A DNA stretch of 64,000 nt, from positions 496,001-560,000 of the forward strand of contig NZ_JAMHIW010000002.1 in NCBI RefSeq assembly GCF_023896955.1, in the 5' to 3' direction. The DNA comes from Micromonospora sp. RHAY321 (GTDB taxonomy: Bacteria; Actinomycetota; Actinomycetes; Mycobacteriales; Micromonosporaceae). Every line of letters begins with the position of its first letter. The first letter of the stretch is position 1. The translations under genes were made by a program, and so were the position numbers. Below, piece after piece: positions 40,979 to 48,246 of this stretch. The notes under the pieces were generated by a model, which saw only the letters and a list, made by a program, of their open reading frames with translations, did not search any database and was not told the origin of the DNA.

Positions 40979-41809
40979 TCAGTGTGGCGGGGCTGGGCTG
41001 GGGCGGCTCTGCTGGGGTGGGATGGGGGACGGCGGGTCGGTGGGGGCACGAGGGTGCGAGTGCAGGAGTTCGGTGATCCAGCGGGCTGCTTCCTTCTGCG
41101 CGGTGAGCATGTGCTCGCGGGCGTCCGCCAGATCCTGGTCCCCGGTGTCGACGTGTTCGTTGAGGATCGCCGCCCACCGGCGGCTCAACTCCTGGGCGTA
41201 GCGGGCCTTTCGGAGCTGCTCGTCGAACTGGTACTCCAGTTTCATCAGCCGGTCGACGTGCGGTCGGTACGTCGGCATGATCCGCTCGTCGAGCCGGACG
41301 GTGGCGTCGGGTTGGCAGGTGATGACGATGTCGCCCCGCTCGTAGGTCCACGTGGGTTCGTCGGCGAGAGCCCGCTGCAACGCCAGCTCCAAGTCGGCGG
41401 CCCGGTGCGGGGGCAGGTCCCGGGCGGCGTCGGCGGCGATCCGGGTCAGCCGCTGGATCGCGTTCGGCTGGAAGTAGTCCACGTACCAGCTCAACACCTC
41501 CGAGCGGAGGCTCGCCGGCGAGGACCAGGCGAACGTGGCGCGGATGTGGAACGAGTACACGTACCCCCGGGCGGGAACCGCGATCAGCCGGGGCGCGTCG
41601 CGCTGCTCGACGAGGGGGCCGGACGGCGACGGTGCGGCGCCCAACCCCACGGGCGCCTCGTCCTGGAGTGACGCGACGAGTCGGTCCCAGGTGCGTGCCC
41701 ACCACCGCCAGCTGCGCACACTCACGTCGCGGGTGATGGTCAACCCGCGGATGCCGCGGTGCCGCCACCGGTCCGCAGGCCTCGGCCTCCCATCGGGGGC
41801 GTCCGTCAT
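40979..41809 (-). CDS. Conflict-island protein, possible SPFH-like fold, paralogue 2
   Basis: A 276-residue paralogue of the product at 34789-35658. Shared blocks are IAVPARGYVYSFHIRATFAW, IQRLTRIAADAARDLPPHRA, LQRALADEPTWTYERGDIVI and YAQELSRRWAAILNEHVD. It has the same Trp-rich N-terminal helix (WRWWARTWDRLVASLQD) but a shorter linker and a Pro-rich tail. It is convergent with the membrane protein at 40139 and ends the Pycsar-like locus, so the two paralogues bracket it. A membrane-scaffold role is only a guess. Confidence 0.6.
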   Translation of the reverse strand: MTDAPDGRPRPADRWRHRGIRGLTITRDVSVRSWRWWARTWDRLVASLQDEAPVGLGAAPSPSGPLVEQRDAPRLIAVPARGYVYSFHIRATFAWSSPASLRSEVLSWYVDYFQPNAIQRLTRIAADAARDLPPHRAADLELALQRALADEPTWTYERGDIVITCQPDATVRLDERIMPTYRPHVDRLMKLEYQFDEQLRKARYAQELSRRWAAILNEHVDTGDQDLADAREHMLTAQKEAARWITELLHSHPRAPTDPPSPIPPQQSRPSPAPPH

Positions 41810-42050
41810 GGCACCCCTCCATGGTCACGGATCCGCATTTCACGCTAACAACCCGTGACCGATATGCCCGCCGCCACGCCGTCGCGACTCCCGGCCGCAG
41901 GGTCGGCGGGGGAGCGGATCATCCGGGGTTCACCGATCATTGTGGAGCAGTTGGCGCGGCGAGGGCTGTTGCGGCCGATCGGCAACGGTGAGACTGGGAC
42001 CGATCCGATACTGACGCGGATCGATGAACCGGATGGTCTGGAGGCAGCCT

Positions 42051-42500
42051 GTGTCCACCCTCGTGTCCCCGCTGGCCACGCTCGGCGCGATCCGCCGGCG
42101 TACCACCACCCTCGCCCTGCTCCTCGCCATGGTCGCCGCCGCGCTGGTCGGCCCGTCCGTGGTCGCACCCACGCTGACCGACTCCGCCTCGGCGGCGGTC
42201 TACAGCTCCTGCACCATCAGCCGCTGCGCGGATGCCCGCACCGCCCGCTCCGGGTGGTCCGCCAAGGGCTTCCCGACCAGCCGCGGCTGGTATTCCTGGA
42301 GTGGTGGGCTGTCCAACTTCGCCGGTGGCCGGTTCTACAACTACGAGGGTCAACTGCCCACCAACGCCACCTACTACGAGTACGACGTCTACCCCCGCAC
42401 CCAGGGCGCCGCCCGGGACGCGTACCGGATCGTGGTGAACCGCAGCACGGGGGTCACCTGGTTCTCGCCCAACCACTACACCGACTTCTACCGGCTCTGA
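42051..42500 (+). CDS. Secreted guanyl-specific ribonuclease (RNase Sa/barnase family)
   Basis: A 149-residue exported protein. GTG 42051 is preferred (GGAGG at 42040-42044); the signal peptide has core TTTLALLLAMVAAALVG with cleavage near SASAA at about 50. The mature part ends with the microbial RNase fold: LSNFAGGRFYNYEGQLP, TYYEYDVY (catalytic Glu), RDAYRIVV (catalytic Arg) and SPNHYTDFYRL (catalytic His). The order Glu-Arg-His matches RNase Sa and barnase. The next gene encodes a barstar homologue, so the producing cell is protected. A role as secreted toxin or scavenging RNase is likely. Confidence 0.87.
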   Translation: MSTLVSPLATLGAIRRRTTTLALLLAMVAAALVGPSVVAPTLTDSASAAVYSSCTISRCADARTARSGWSAKGFPTSRGWYSWSGGLSNFAGGRFYNYEGQLPTNATYYEYDVYPRTQGAARDAYRIVVNRSTGVTWFSPNHYTDFYRL

Positions 42501-42566
42501 CGGTTCCGGGGCCGGCCGGGGCACCGGTCGGCCCCGCCGCGAGCCGACCAGGACAGGAGGCACGTG

Positions 42567-42932
42567 ATGGTCGACCAGGACGGTGGTCGGTTGCCCGACT
42601 GGCTGACCGTGTGCCGGGACGCCGCACCGGAGGTGCCCGGCGCGTCGGTGCTGGCCGGCGCGGCGAGCCGGACCCGGCCCGCGCTGTTCGCCACGTTGGC
42701 CGACGCGCTGGCGCTGCCGGCCCACCTGGGAACGACCTGGGACGCCCTCGCCGACGTGCTTCGGGACCGCCTGGACGCCGGCCCGCTCACCCTGCTGGTC
42801 ACCGACGCGGGCCAACTCCTCGCCGACGAGCCGGCCGGCCAGTACGCCCTGCTGCTCACGGTGCTCGGCGACCTCGCCGGCACCGCTCCGCACCCCCTCC
42901 GCGTCGTCCTGCACGAAGCCTCGCCCTCCTGA
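42567..42932 (+). CDS. Barstar-family ribonuclease inhibitor
   Basis: A 121-residue cytoplasmic protein matching barstar: LPAHLGTTWDALADVLRD (the Asn-Trp-Asp-like binding loop region), LLVTDAGQLLADEP and the closing strand LRVVLHEA. ATG 42567 lies six bases after GGAGG; a GTG at 42564 is too close. It follows the RNase gene by 66 bp on the same strand. A GC-rich dyad lies in that gap. Together they form a barnase-barstar type pair. Confidence 0.85.
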   Translation: MVDQDGGRLPDWLTVCRDAAPEVPGASVLAGAASRTRPALFATLADALALPAHLGTTWDALADVLRDRLDAGPLTLLVTDAGQLLADEPAGQYALLLTVLGDLAGTAPHPLRVVLHEASPS

Positions 42933-42977
42933 GTGCCGAGGGGTGACGGCACCGGCGCAGATGTCCGGACGAGCGTG

Positions 42978-43012
42978 ATGACTCTGAGGTATCAATATGA
43001 CTCTGAGGTATC
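42978..43012. repeat. Tandem direct repeat ATGACTCTGAGGTATC
   Basis: ATGACTCTGAGGTATC occurs at 42978-42993 and 42997-43012, a 19-bp period, in the 164-bp gap between the convergent barstar and HD-domain genes. The flanks are much more GC-rich. No ORF or promoter explains it. Confidence 0.75.
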
Positions 43013-43096
43013 GCGCTCTTCAGCAACACGGCCGCGCCACCCCGCCGCGAGCAGCGCATGTCCGCCTCCGTCGGCCGTCACCCGGGCGACCGACGG

Positions 43097-43825
43097 TCAG
43101 TTCCGCTGGGCCGGCTGGTCCAGGATCGCGCTGAACCGCTCCTCGGCCAGGTCGAGCTGACCGAAGATGTGTCGCTTCACCGCCGGCGAGAGCGGCGTGT
43201 CGGGGCGGGCGATGAGGTCGCGGAAGAGCGGCACCAAAGGCCGGTACTTCCGGGCCGACGAGACGACCTTCGGCCCGACCGTGTGGATCACCCCGACGCC
43301 GTTGTCGGTGAAGTCGGACACCTTGATCACCCGGGCCCAGGGCTCCCGGCCCAGGCTGACCGCCAGGTGCTCGAAGTACTGCGCGTTCCGGTCGCGCTGC
43401 GGGTCGTACACCGGGTTGGTGACGGCGGCGACCAGCGTGGCCACCCGCGACCCGAACCGGCTGGCGAGCGCGGCCAGCGCGGCGTCGGTCGGGTCGCCGC
43501 CCACGTCGCCGTCGGCCAGCTCGACCGGGTGGTCCTCGACGGCGTCGTGCAGCAGCCCGGCGACGATGACGTCCACGTCGCGCACCTGGTAGTGGTGCAT
43601 CAGCCGGATGGCCACCCGCAGCAGGTGGTTGAGGTACGGCTCGCGGACCCGCCGGTCGTCGCGGTGCAGGTCGGCGGCCAGGTCGAGCGCGGCGGTCAGC
43701 CGGGCCCGGGCGTCGTCGTCGAACTGCTGGACCTCCAACCGGAAGCGTTCCAGCAGGCCCGGCTCGCCGTGGATCTCGGTGATCGCGTGCATCGGCATGC
43801 TGCCCAGGTGCGGCGGGAAGTCCAT
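43097..43825 (-). CDS. HD-domain hydrolase, SpoT-type alarmone hydrolase candidate
   Basis: A 242-residue single-domain HD protein. The pattern NHLLRVAIRLMHHYQ, then IVAGLLHDAVEDHP contains HDxxED, characteristic of the (p)ppGpp 3'-pyrophosphohydrolase half of RelA/SpoT proteins. The late SDFTDN segment could supply the last metal ligand region. No synthetase or TGS/ACT domains are attached, so a small alarmone hydrolase is plausible, but other HD phosphohydrolase activities fit. ATG 43825 has a TATAAG box just upstream and no ribosome-binding site. The stop is convergent with the barstar gene. Confidence 0.75.
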   Translation of the reverse strand: MDFPPHLGSMPMHAITEIHGEPGLLERFRLEVQQFDDDARARLTAALDLAADLHRDDRRVREPYLNHLLRVAIRLMHHYQVRDVDVIVAGLLHDAVEDHPVELADGDVGGDPTDAALAALASRFGSRVATLVAAVTNPVYDPQRDRNAQYFEHLAVSLGREPWARVIKVSDFTDNGVGVIHTVGPKVVSSARKYRPLVPLFRDLIARPDTPLSPAVKRHIFGQLDLAEERFSAILDQPAQRN

Positions 43826-43831
43826 GCGTCA

Positions 43832-43837
43832 CTTATA
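43832..43837 (-). promoter_or_regulatory. -10 box TATAAG, leaderless type
   Basis: TATAAG on the minus strand lies 6 bases before ATG 43825. Transcription would begin at or next to the start codon, fitting leaderless translation of the HD gene. Confidence 0.55.
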
Positions 43838-43891
43838 GCCGATCTTCACCGTGTGGATCGCCCCGTGCGTCACCGACCCGACCGCACGGAA

Positions 43892-43922
43892 CCGGGCCGA
43901 CGCCCGCGCGGCGTCGGCCCGG
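43892..43922. terminator. Strong stem-loop after the pectate lyase gene
   Basis: CCGGGCCGACGCC and GGCGTCGGCCCGG form a perfect 13-bp stem with a 5-base loop, about 60 bp after the pectate lyase stop and before the HD gene promoter. It is a good candidate terminator. Confidence 0.7.
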
Positions 43923-43982
43923 CCGGTGGTGCGGCCCTGCCCGGTTCGGCCCGGCGGCTTGGTCCGCGCTGCTGCAAACCGG

Positions 43983-45341
43983 TCAGACGGGCAGCCGGTC
44001 CGCGCCGGCGAGCGGCCCGACCAGGAGGGGGACCAGCGGCGCCGGGAGGACCGGGCCGTGGCGCAGGGTGGGCGTCCAGCCCGCGTCGGCGCCCAGGTCG
44101 GGATCGTGCGCCGCGTTGTACGCCGCCAGCAGGTCGACCGGGCGCGCCGGCCCGCCGTCCTGACGGACCCAGGTGCCCCGCTCGGTGAGCGCGGTGCCAC
44201 CCCAGTCGTAGAGCAGGTCGGCCGGCTCGACCGTCGCGTCGAGGGTGAAGAAGTTGTTCTGCGCGTACAGCGCGGACTGCACGCCGACGCCGAGGGCGTA
44301 CTGGAAGTCGCCGCCGCCGAGCCGGTAGTGGTTGTTGTAGACGTCGACCTGGCCGAAGCGCACCCGGGGCAGCCGTTGCAGCACGCTGTCGAAGAGGTTG
44401 TGGTGCAGCGTGACCTTCAACCGACCCACGTCCGGGCCGACGGTGTTGGACGAGCCGATCAGCATCAGCTTGTCGCGCCCGGTGAAGCGGTTCCAGGAGG
44501 CGGTGACCAGGCTGGCGGTGTGCGTGACGTCCAGCGAGCCGTCGTGCACCTGGTACGGCCGTCCGAAGTGGGTGGGTTGGGCGCTGTCGGGGTTGTCGCC
44601 GTCGGTGAAGGTGTTGTGGTCGACCCAGACGTGGTCGCTGCGGCGTACCGAGATCTGGTCGTACTGGCTGTTCCAGTTGCCGGCCTCGCCGTCGGTGGGG
44701 GACCAGGCGGGGAAGCAGTCCCGGGCGTCGACGAAGGTCAGGTTACGGACGATGACGTTCGACGCCCGGTCGATCATGAGGGTGAGGCCGGTCAGCCGGG
44801 CGCCGCGCAGCCCGATGATGGTCGTGTTGGGGCCGACGTTGATCTGGGTCTGTCGGGTCTGGTTGGCCACCGAGCGCACCCGGGCCTCCTCCAGCGGCCC
44901 GGTCGGCGCCACGCGACCCCACACCGCCCGGTCGTACGCGGCCAGGTAGGCGTCCAGCCGGTACTGCGGGTCAGCCAGGTCGGCGCAGCTCAGCGTCGTG
45001 CCGTCCGGTCCCTCGAAGCCGTCGACGGTGCCGTCCACGTAGATCAGCTTCGGGGTGGTGTCGGTCGCGTTGCCGGCGTTGTCGCCGCCCAGCGCGGCGA
45101 CCAGCTCGGCCCGGGTGCGGACCACCCGGGTCCGCTCGGGGGTGGCCGTCGAGCCGCCGGTGGTTCCGGCGCCCTCGGCCGCCCAGCCGTCCCGCTCGGG
45201 CAGCACCTGCCGGCCGAGGTGGCGGGCCGACCAGGAGAGCCGGTCGCTGTCGGCCGCCGGGTCGGGGCGGGGGGCGGCGCCGGCCGGAGCGGCACCGAGC
45301 AGGAGGGCGATGACCGTAGCGCCGGTGAGGATTCTGCGCAT
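43983..45341 (-). CDS. Secreted pectate lyase, PL1 family
   Basis: A 452-residue exported enzyme: signal peptide RRILTGATVIALLLGAAPAG cleaved near AGA-AP, then a right-handed beta-helix of the Pel superfamily. Visible marks are NTTIIGLRGARLTG, VWVDHNTFTDG (Ca-binding Asp region), TASWNRFTGRDKLMLIGSS and LPRVRFGQVDVYNNHY with the conserved RxPxxR-like arginines. It would cleave polygalacturonate outside the cell by beta-elimination. The hexuronate-catabolic operon lies upstream on the same strand, but a promoter and 213-bp gap separate them. ATG 45341 follows GGGAAG. Confidence 0.9.
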   Translation of the reverse strand: MRRILTGATVIALLLGAAPAGAAPRPDPAADSDRLSWSARHLGRQVLPERDGWAAEGAGTTGGSTATPERTRVVRTRAELVAALGGDNAGNATDTTPKLIYVDGTVDGFEGPDGTTLSCADLADPQYRLDAYLAAYDRAVWGRVAPTGPLEEARVRSVANQTRQTQINVGPNTTIIGLRGARLTGLTLMIDRASNVIVRNLTFVDARDCFPAWSPTDGEAGNWNSQYDQISVRRSDHVWVDHNTFTDGDNPDSAQPTHFGRPYQVHDGSLDVTHTASLVTASWNRFTGRDKLMLIGSSNTVGPDVGRLKVTLHHNLFDSVLQRLPRVRFGQVDVYNNHYRLGGGDFQYALGVGVQSALYAQNNFFTLDATVEPADLLYDWGGTALTERGTWVRQDGGPARPVDLLAAYNAAHDPDLGADAGWTPTLRHGPVLPAPLVPLLVGPLAGADRLPV

Positions 45342-45384
45342 CGATTCTTCCCATTCGCTGGTGGTGGTTCGGCAGTCACCAGGA

Positions 45385-45414
45385 ACGGTAGGTTCGCAGT
45401 TTTATGAGAGTCAA
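45385..45414 (-). promoter_or_regulatory. Promoter of the pectate lyase gene
   Basis: On the minus strand TTGACT (45409-45414) and TACCGT (45385-45390) are spaced by 18 bp, 43 bp before ATG 45341. The region is notably AT-rich compared with its flanks. Confidence 0.6.
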
Positions 45415-45554
45415 TATGCATTGTGTGCAGGAATGTTGCAGTTGTCGGGCTCGACCGGCATTGCCCCGACCGTCGCCGGTCGAGTATCCGGGGATCTGTC
45501 CGATGAGGCCCGCAGGAGTCCGGGCGGTGTTTGCACTCCGGTTGCCGTCGCCCC

Positions 45555-46733
45555 CTATTCCGCCAGCTCGGCGTGGTACGCCGGGGTCGCCCACGGCACC
45601 GCCAGCTCGCTCGGCAGCGCCCCCCGATCGGCCGCCCGGCGCAGCAGCTCGACGACGCCCCGCAGGTGCCGTACCCGCTCCCCGCCGTCGCCCACCGCGG
45701 CGACCAGGTCGCCGTCGAGCAGCCGGGGCTCCGGTGCGGCCCGCAGCGCGTCCAGCAGGGCGGTGAACGGCGCGGTACGGGCCAGCGGGGCGATCAGCGG
45801 CACGCCGGCCGGGTCGGCCCGGTGCGCCAGCAGGTTCTCCAGCAGGCCCCGCCGCCCCGGTACCCGGCGGGTCACCACGTCGCCGGGCAGCCGCAGCCGG
45901 TCGGTCGGATACTCCAGCACCGCCCGCCCCGCCGTGCCCGTCACCAGCACCTCGCCCGCCACGAACTCCTCGGCGGCCAGGGTGACGGCGGCCAGCACCG
46001 GCGGGCCGGCCCGGAACCGGACCCGCAGCACCGCGGTGTCCTCCACCTCGATGGGCCGGACCCGGTAGCGCTCCACGTCGATCGCCACCGGCCAGGGCGG
46101 CGCCCCGGCGAGCGCCTCGGCGACCGCGAGGCACTGCATCACGGCGTGCGCGAGCGGGTTGGCCAGCGCGCCGTCCAGCACCGGCCGGCCGTCCAGGGTT
46201 CGCCGACCGGCCCAGGGGGACCGGGCGTAGTAGGCGTCCGGTCGTTGCCACGCGGCGACGGTGGCGATGCCGGTGACCGTTCCCAACCGGCCGGCGGCCA
46301 GCGCGTCGGTCAACGCGGTCAGCGCCGCCGAACCGAGCGCCTGGAAGCCGACCTGGGCCACCCGGCCGGTGGCCGCCAGCGCCCCGGTCAGCTCCTCGTG
46401 CTCGGCCAGCGACAGCACCGGCGGCTTCTCCAGCAGCAGGTCCGCGCCGGCCGCGAGGGCGTCCCGGGCGATCGGCAGGTGCGTGTGCGGCGGGGTGCAG
46501 ATCACCACCACCTCCGGCCGTGCGGCGGCGAGCATCGCCCGGTGGTCGGTGAACACCCCGACCCCCGGCGGCACCGGCGCCGCCTGGTCGTCCTCCACCG
46601 GTCGGACGTCGACCAGGGCGACCAGCCGCAGCCGGCCGTCGGCGTGCAGTGGCGCGATCACCCGCCGGTGCCAGCGGCCGTGCCCGTTCGCCCCGATCAC
46701 GGCGATCCGCGTCGGCGGCGTACGCCCGTTCAC
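45555..46733 (-). CDS. Gfo/Idh/MocA family oxidoreductase
   Basis: A 392-residue NAD(P)-dependent sugar oxidoreductase. N-terminal Rossmann fold RIAVIGANGHGRWHRRVI, a VVICTPPHTHLPIA segment and the catalytic EKPPVLS (Glu-Lys-Pro) near residue 105. GTG 46733 is taken as start; it lies in the second part of a 29-bp tandem duplication at the junction with the upstream gene, so the exact start is uncertain. It ends the minus-strand catabolic operon and may act on a galacturonate-derived or modified sugar. Confidence 0.85.
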   Translation of the reverse strand: MNGRTPPTRIAVIGANGHGRWHRRVIAPLHADGRLRLVALVDVRPVEDDQAAPVPPGVGVFTDHRAMLAAARPEVVVICTPPHTHLPIARDALAAGADLLLEKPPVLSLAEHEELTGALAATGRVAQVGFQALGSAALTALTDALAAGRLGTVTGIATVAAWQRPDAYYARSPWAGRRTLDGRPVLDGALANPLAHAVMQCLAVAEALAGAPPWPVAIDVERYRVRPIEVEDTAVLRVRFRAGPPVLAAVTLAAEEFVAGEVLVTGTAGRAVLEYPTDRLRLPGDVVTRRVPGRRGLLENLLAHRADPAGVPLIAPLARTAPFTALLDALRAAPEPRLLDGDLVAAVGDGGERVRHLRGVVELLRRAADRGALPSELAVPWATPAYHAELAE

Positions 46734-46776
46734 CGGGCACCGGCCAGCGTCGGCCCGTTCACCGGGCACCGGCCAG
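46724..46776. repeat. 29-bp tandem duplication at a gene junction
   Basis: GCCCGTTCACCGGGCACCGG followed by CCAG occurs at 46724-46747 and 46753-46776, with GTCG one base after each copy. The period is 29 bp. It covers the last codons of the UxuB-like gene and the start of the oxidoreductase gene. Confidence 0.8.
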
Positions 46777-48246
46777 TGTCGCCTCGACGCCGTGGCGCTC
46801 CAGCGCGGCCAGCCAGGCGGTCACGTCGGTGCGTACCTCGTCGTCCTCGGCCACCTCGGCCGGGACGACCTCGCGCAGTGCGAAGACCGCGTCGACCACG
46901 CCCGCCGGGGTTCGCGTGCCGGCATCCAGCGCGGCCCGGATCGGCCCGGCGAGCGGGTCCTGGAACGGCAGTGCCCGTCCGTCGTCGGCCTGGCCCAGCG
47001 CGAAGCGCAACCAGGCGGCCACCACCAGCGCTCCCCAGCGCGCGGACCGGCCGGACGCGCGCAGGTCGGCGATGGTGTGCAGGATCCGCTGCGGCAGCTT
47101 CTGCGAGCCGTCCAACGCCACCTGCAGGGTGCGGTGGTGGATCGCCGGGTTGCCGAACCGGGCGAGGACCTGCTCGCCGTAGTCGACCACCCGGACCCCG
47201 TCCGGCGGGGTGAAGCTGGCCGCCACGTCCTCGGCGATCAGCCGGCGCAGCACGGCGGCCAGGTGCGGGATCTCCAGCGCGTCGGCGATCGTCTCCCGCC
47301 CGGCCAGCGCGCCCAGGTACGCCACGGCCGAGTGCACGCCGTTGAGGGTGCGCAGCTTCAACCGCTCCCACGGCCCCGCGTCGTCGGTGAGAACCGCCCC
47401 GGCGTGCTCCCAGCCCGGCCGGCCGCCGGGGAAATCGTCCTCGATTACCCACTGCGCGTACGGCTCGGCGGCCACCGCGGCCAGGTCGGTCACGCCCAGC
47501 GCCCGGCGCGCCGCCTCGATCGTCTCCCCGGTGCTGGCCGGCACGATCCGGTCCACCATGGTGCCCGGGCAGGTGACGTTGCCGGCCACCCAGTCGACCA
47601 GCCCGGCGGGAACCCCGGCGGCCCGACCGACCGCCTGGTCGACCAGGCCGCGTAGCCGCAGGCCGTTGGCCGGCAGGTTGTCGCAGCTGACCAGCGCCAC
47701 CGGTCCGGCGTCGGCGGCGGCCCGGGCGGCGAGCCCGCGCAGCAGCAGCCCCGGCACGGTGATCGGAGGCCGTCCGCCGGCCAGGTCGGCGGCGAGCGCC
47801 GGGTCGGGGCGCAACCGGCCGGTCACCGGGTCGAGCTGGTACGCCTTCTCGGTGACGGTCAGGGTCACCACCCGCACTGCGGGGTCGGCGAGCAGCGCCA
47901 CCACGGCGTCCGGGTCGCTGGGCGCGTGCCGGACCCCGCTCAGCGCGCCCACCACCCGGGTGGCGCTGCCGGTGGCGGAGAGGGTGCTGACGCTGAACAG
48001 GTTGTCCTGCGCGGTGAGCGCCTCGACCAGTGCGGTGCTGCGGGGGGCGACCGCCACGATGCCCCAGTCGCCGCCCGCCGCGCCGATCGCCGCTTCGGTG
48101 TAGACGGCCTGGTGCGCCCGGTGGAACGCACCGAGCCCGAGGTGCACGACACCGGTCGGCACGGTGCCCGGCCGCACCAGCGGTCGGGCCTCGGCGGGCA
48201 GCCGGCGCAGCATGCCCAGGCCGAGCCGGGAGGCGCCGACGGTCAC
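46759..48246 (-). CDS. Mannitol dehydrogenase family oxidoreductase (UxuB-like)
   Basis: A 495-residue member of the long-chain mannitol/fructuronate dehydrogenase family: GVVHLGLGAFHRAHQAVYTE (NAD-binding start), VTLTVTEKAYQLD, SCDNLPANG, FPDP-like DRIVPASTGE, and WVIEDDFPGGRP followed by LKLRTLNGVHSAVAYLG (catalytic Lys region). In a hexuronate operon it would reduce D-fructuronate or D-tagaturonate to the aldonate using NADH. GTG 48246 overlaps the stop of the enolase-family gene (GTGA), so translation is coupled. Confidence 0.88.
   Translation of the reverse strand: MTVGASRLGLGMLRRLPAEARPLVRPGTVPTGVVHLGLGAFHRAHQAVYTEAAIGAAGGDWGIVAVAPRSTALVEALTAQDNLFSVSTLSATGSATRVVGALSGVRHAPSDPDAVVALLADPAVRVVTLTVTEKAYQLDPVTGRLRPDPALAADLAGGRPPITVPGLLLRGLAARAAADAGPVALVSCDNLPANGLRLRGLVDQAVGRAAGVPAGLVDWVAGNVTCPGTMVDRIVPASTGETIEAARRALGVTDLAAVAAEPYAQWVIEDDFPGGRPGWEHAGAVLTDDAGPWERLKLRTLNGVHSAVAYLGALAGRETIADALEIPHLAAVLRRLIAEDVAASFTPPDGVRVVDYGEQVLARFGNPAIHHRTLQVALDGSQKLPQRILHTIADLRASGRSARWGALVVAAWLRFALGQADDGRALPFQDPLAGPIRAALDAGTRTPAGVVDAVFALREVVPAEVAEDDEVRTDVTAWLAALERHGVEATLAGAR

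Noticed and set aside
42500..42567. Terminator between RNase and barstar genes
   Set aside because: A GGGGCCG/CGGCCCC dyad exists but is short with a long GC-rich loop; it may be chance, so it was not listed.
41855..42946. A long plus-strand frame spanning the RNase and barstar genes
   Set aside because: Its first 60 codons precede the RNase start, but the rest is a shadow of two recognisable genes; no ribosome-binding site or conserved domain.
24523..43012. Integrative element with attachment sites
   Set aside because: The island looks acquired, but no integrase, tRNA gene or matching direct repeats at both edges were found.
42978..43012. CRISPR array
   Set aside because: Only two 16-bp units with a 3-bp spacer and no cas genes in the window.
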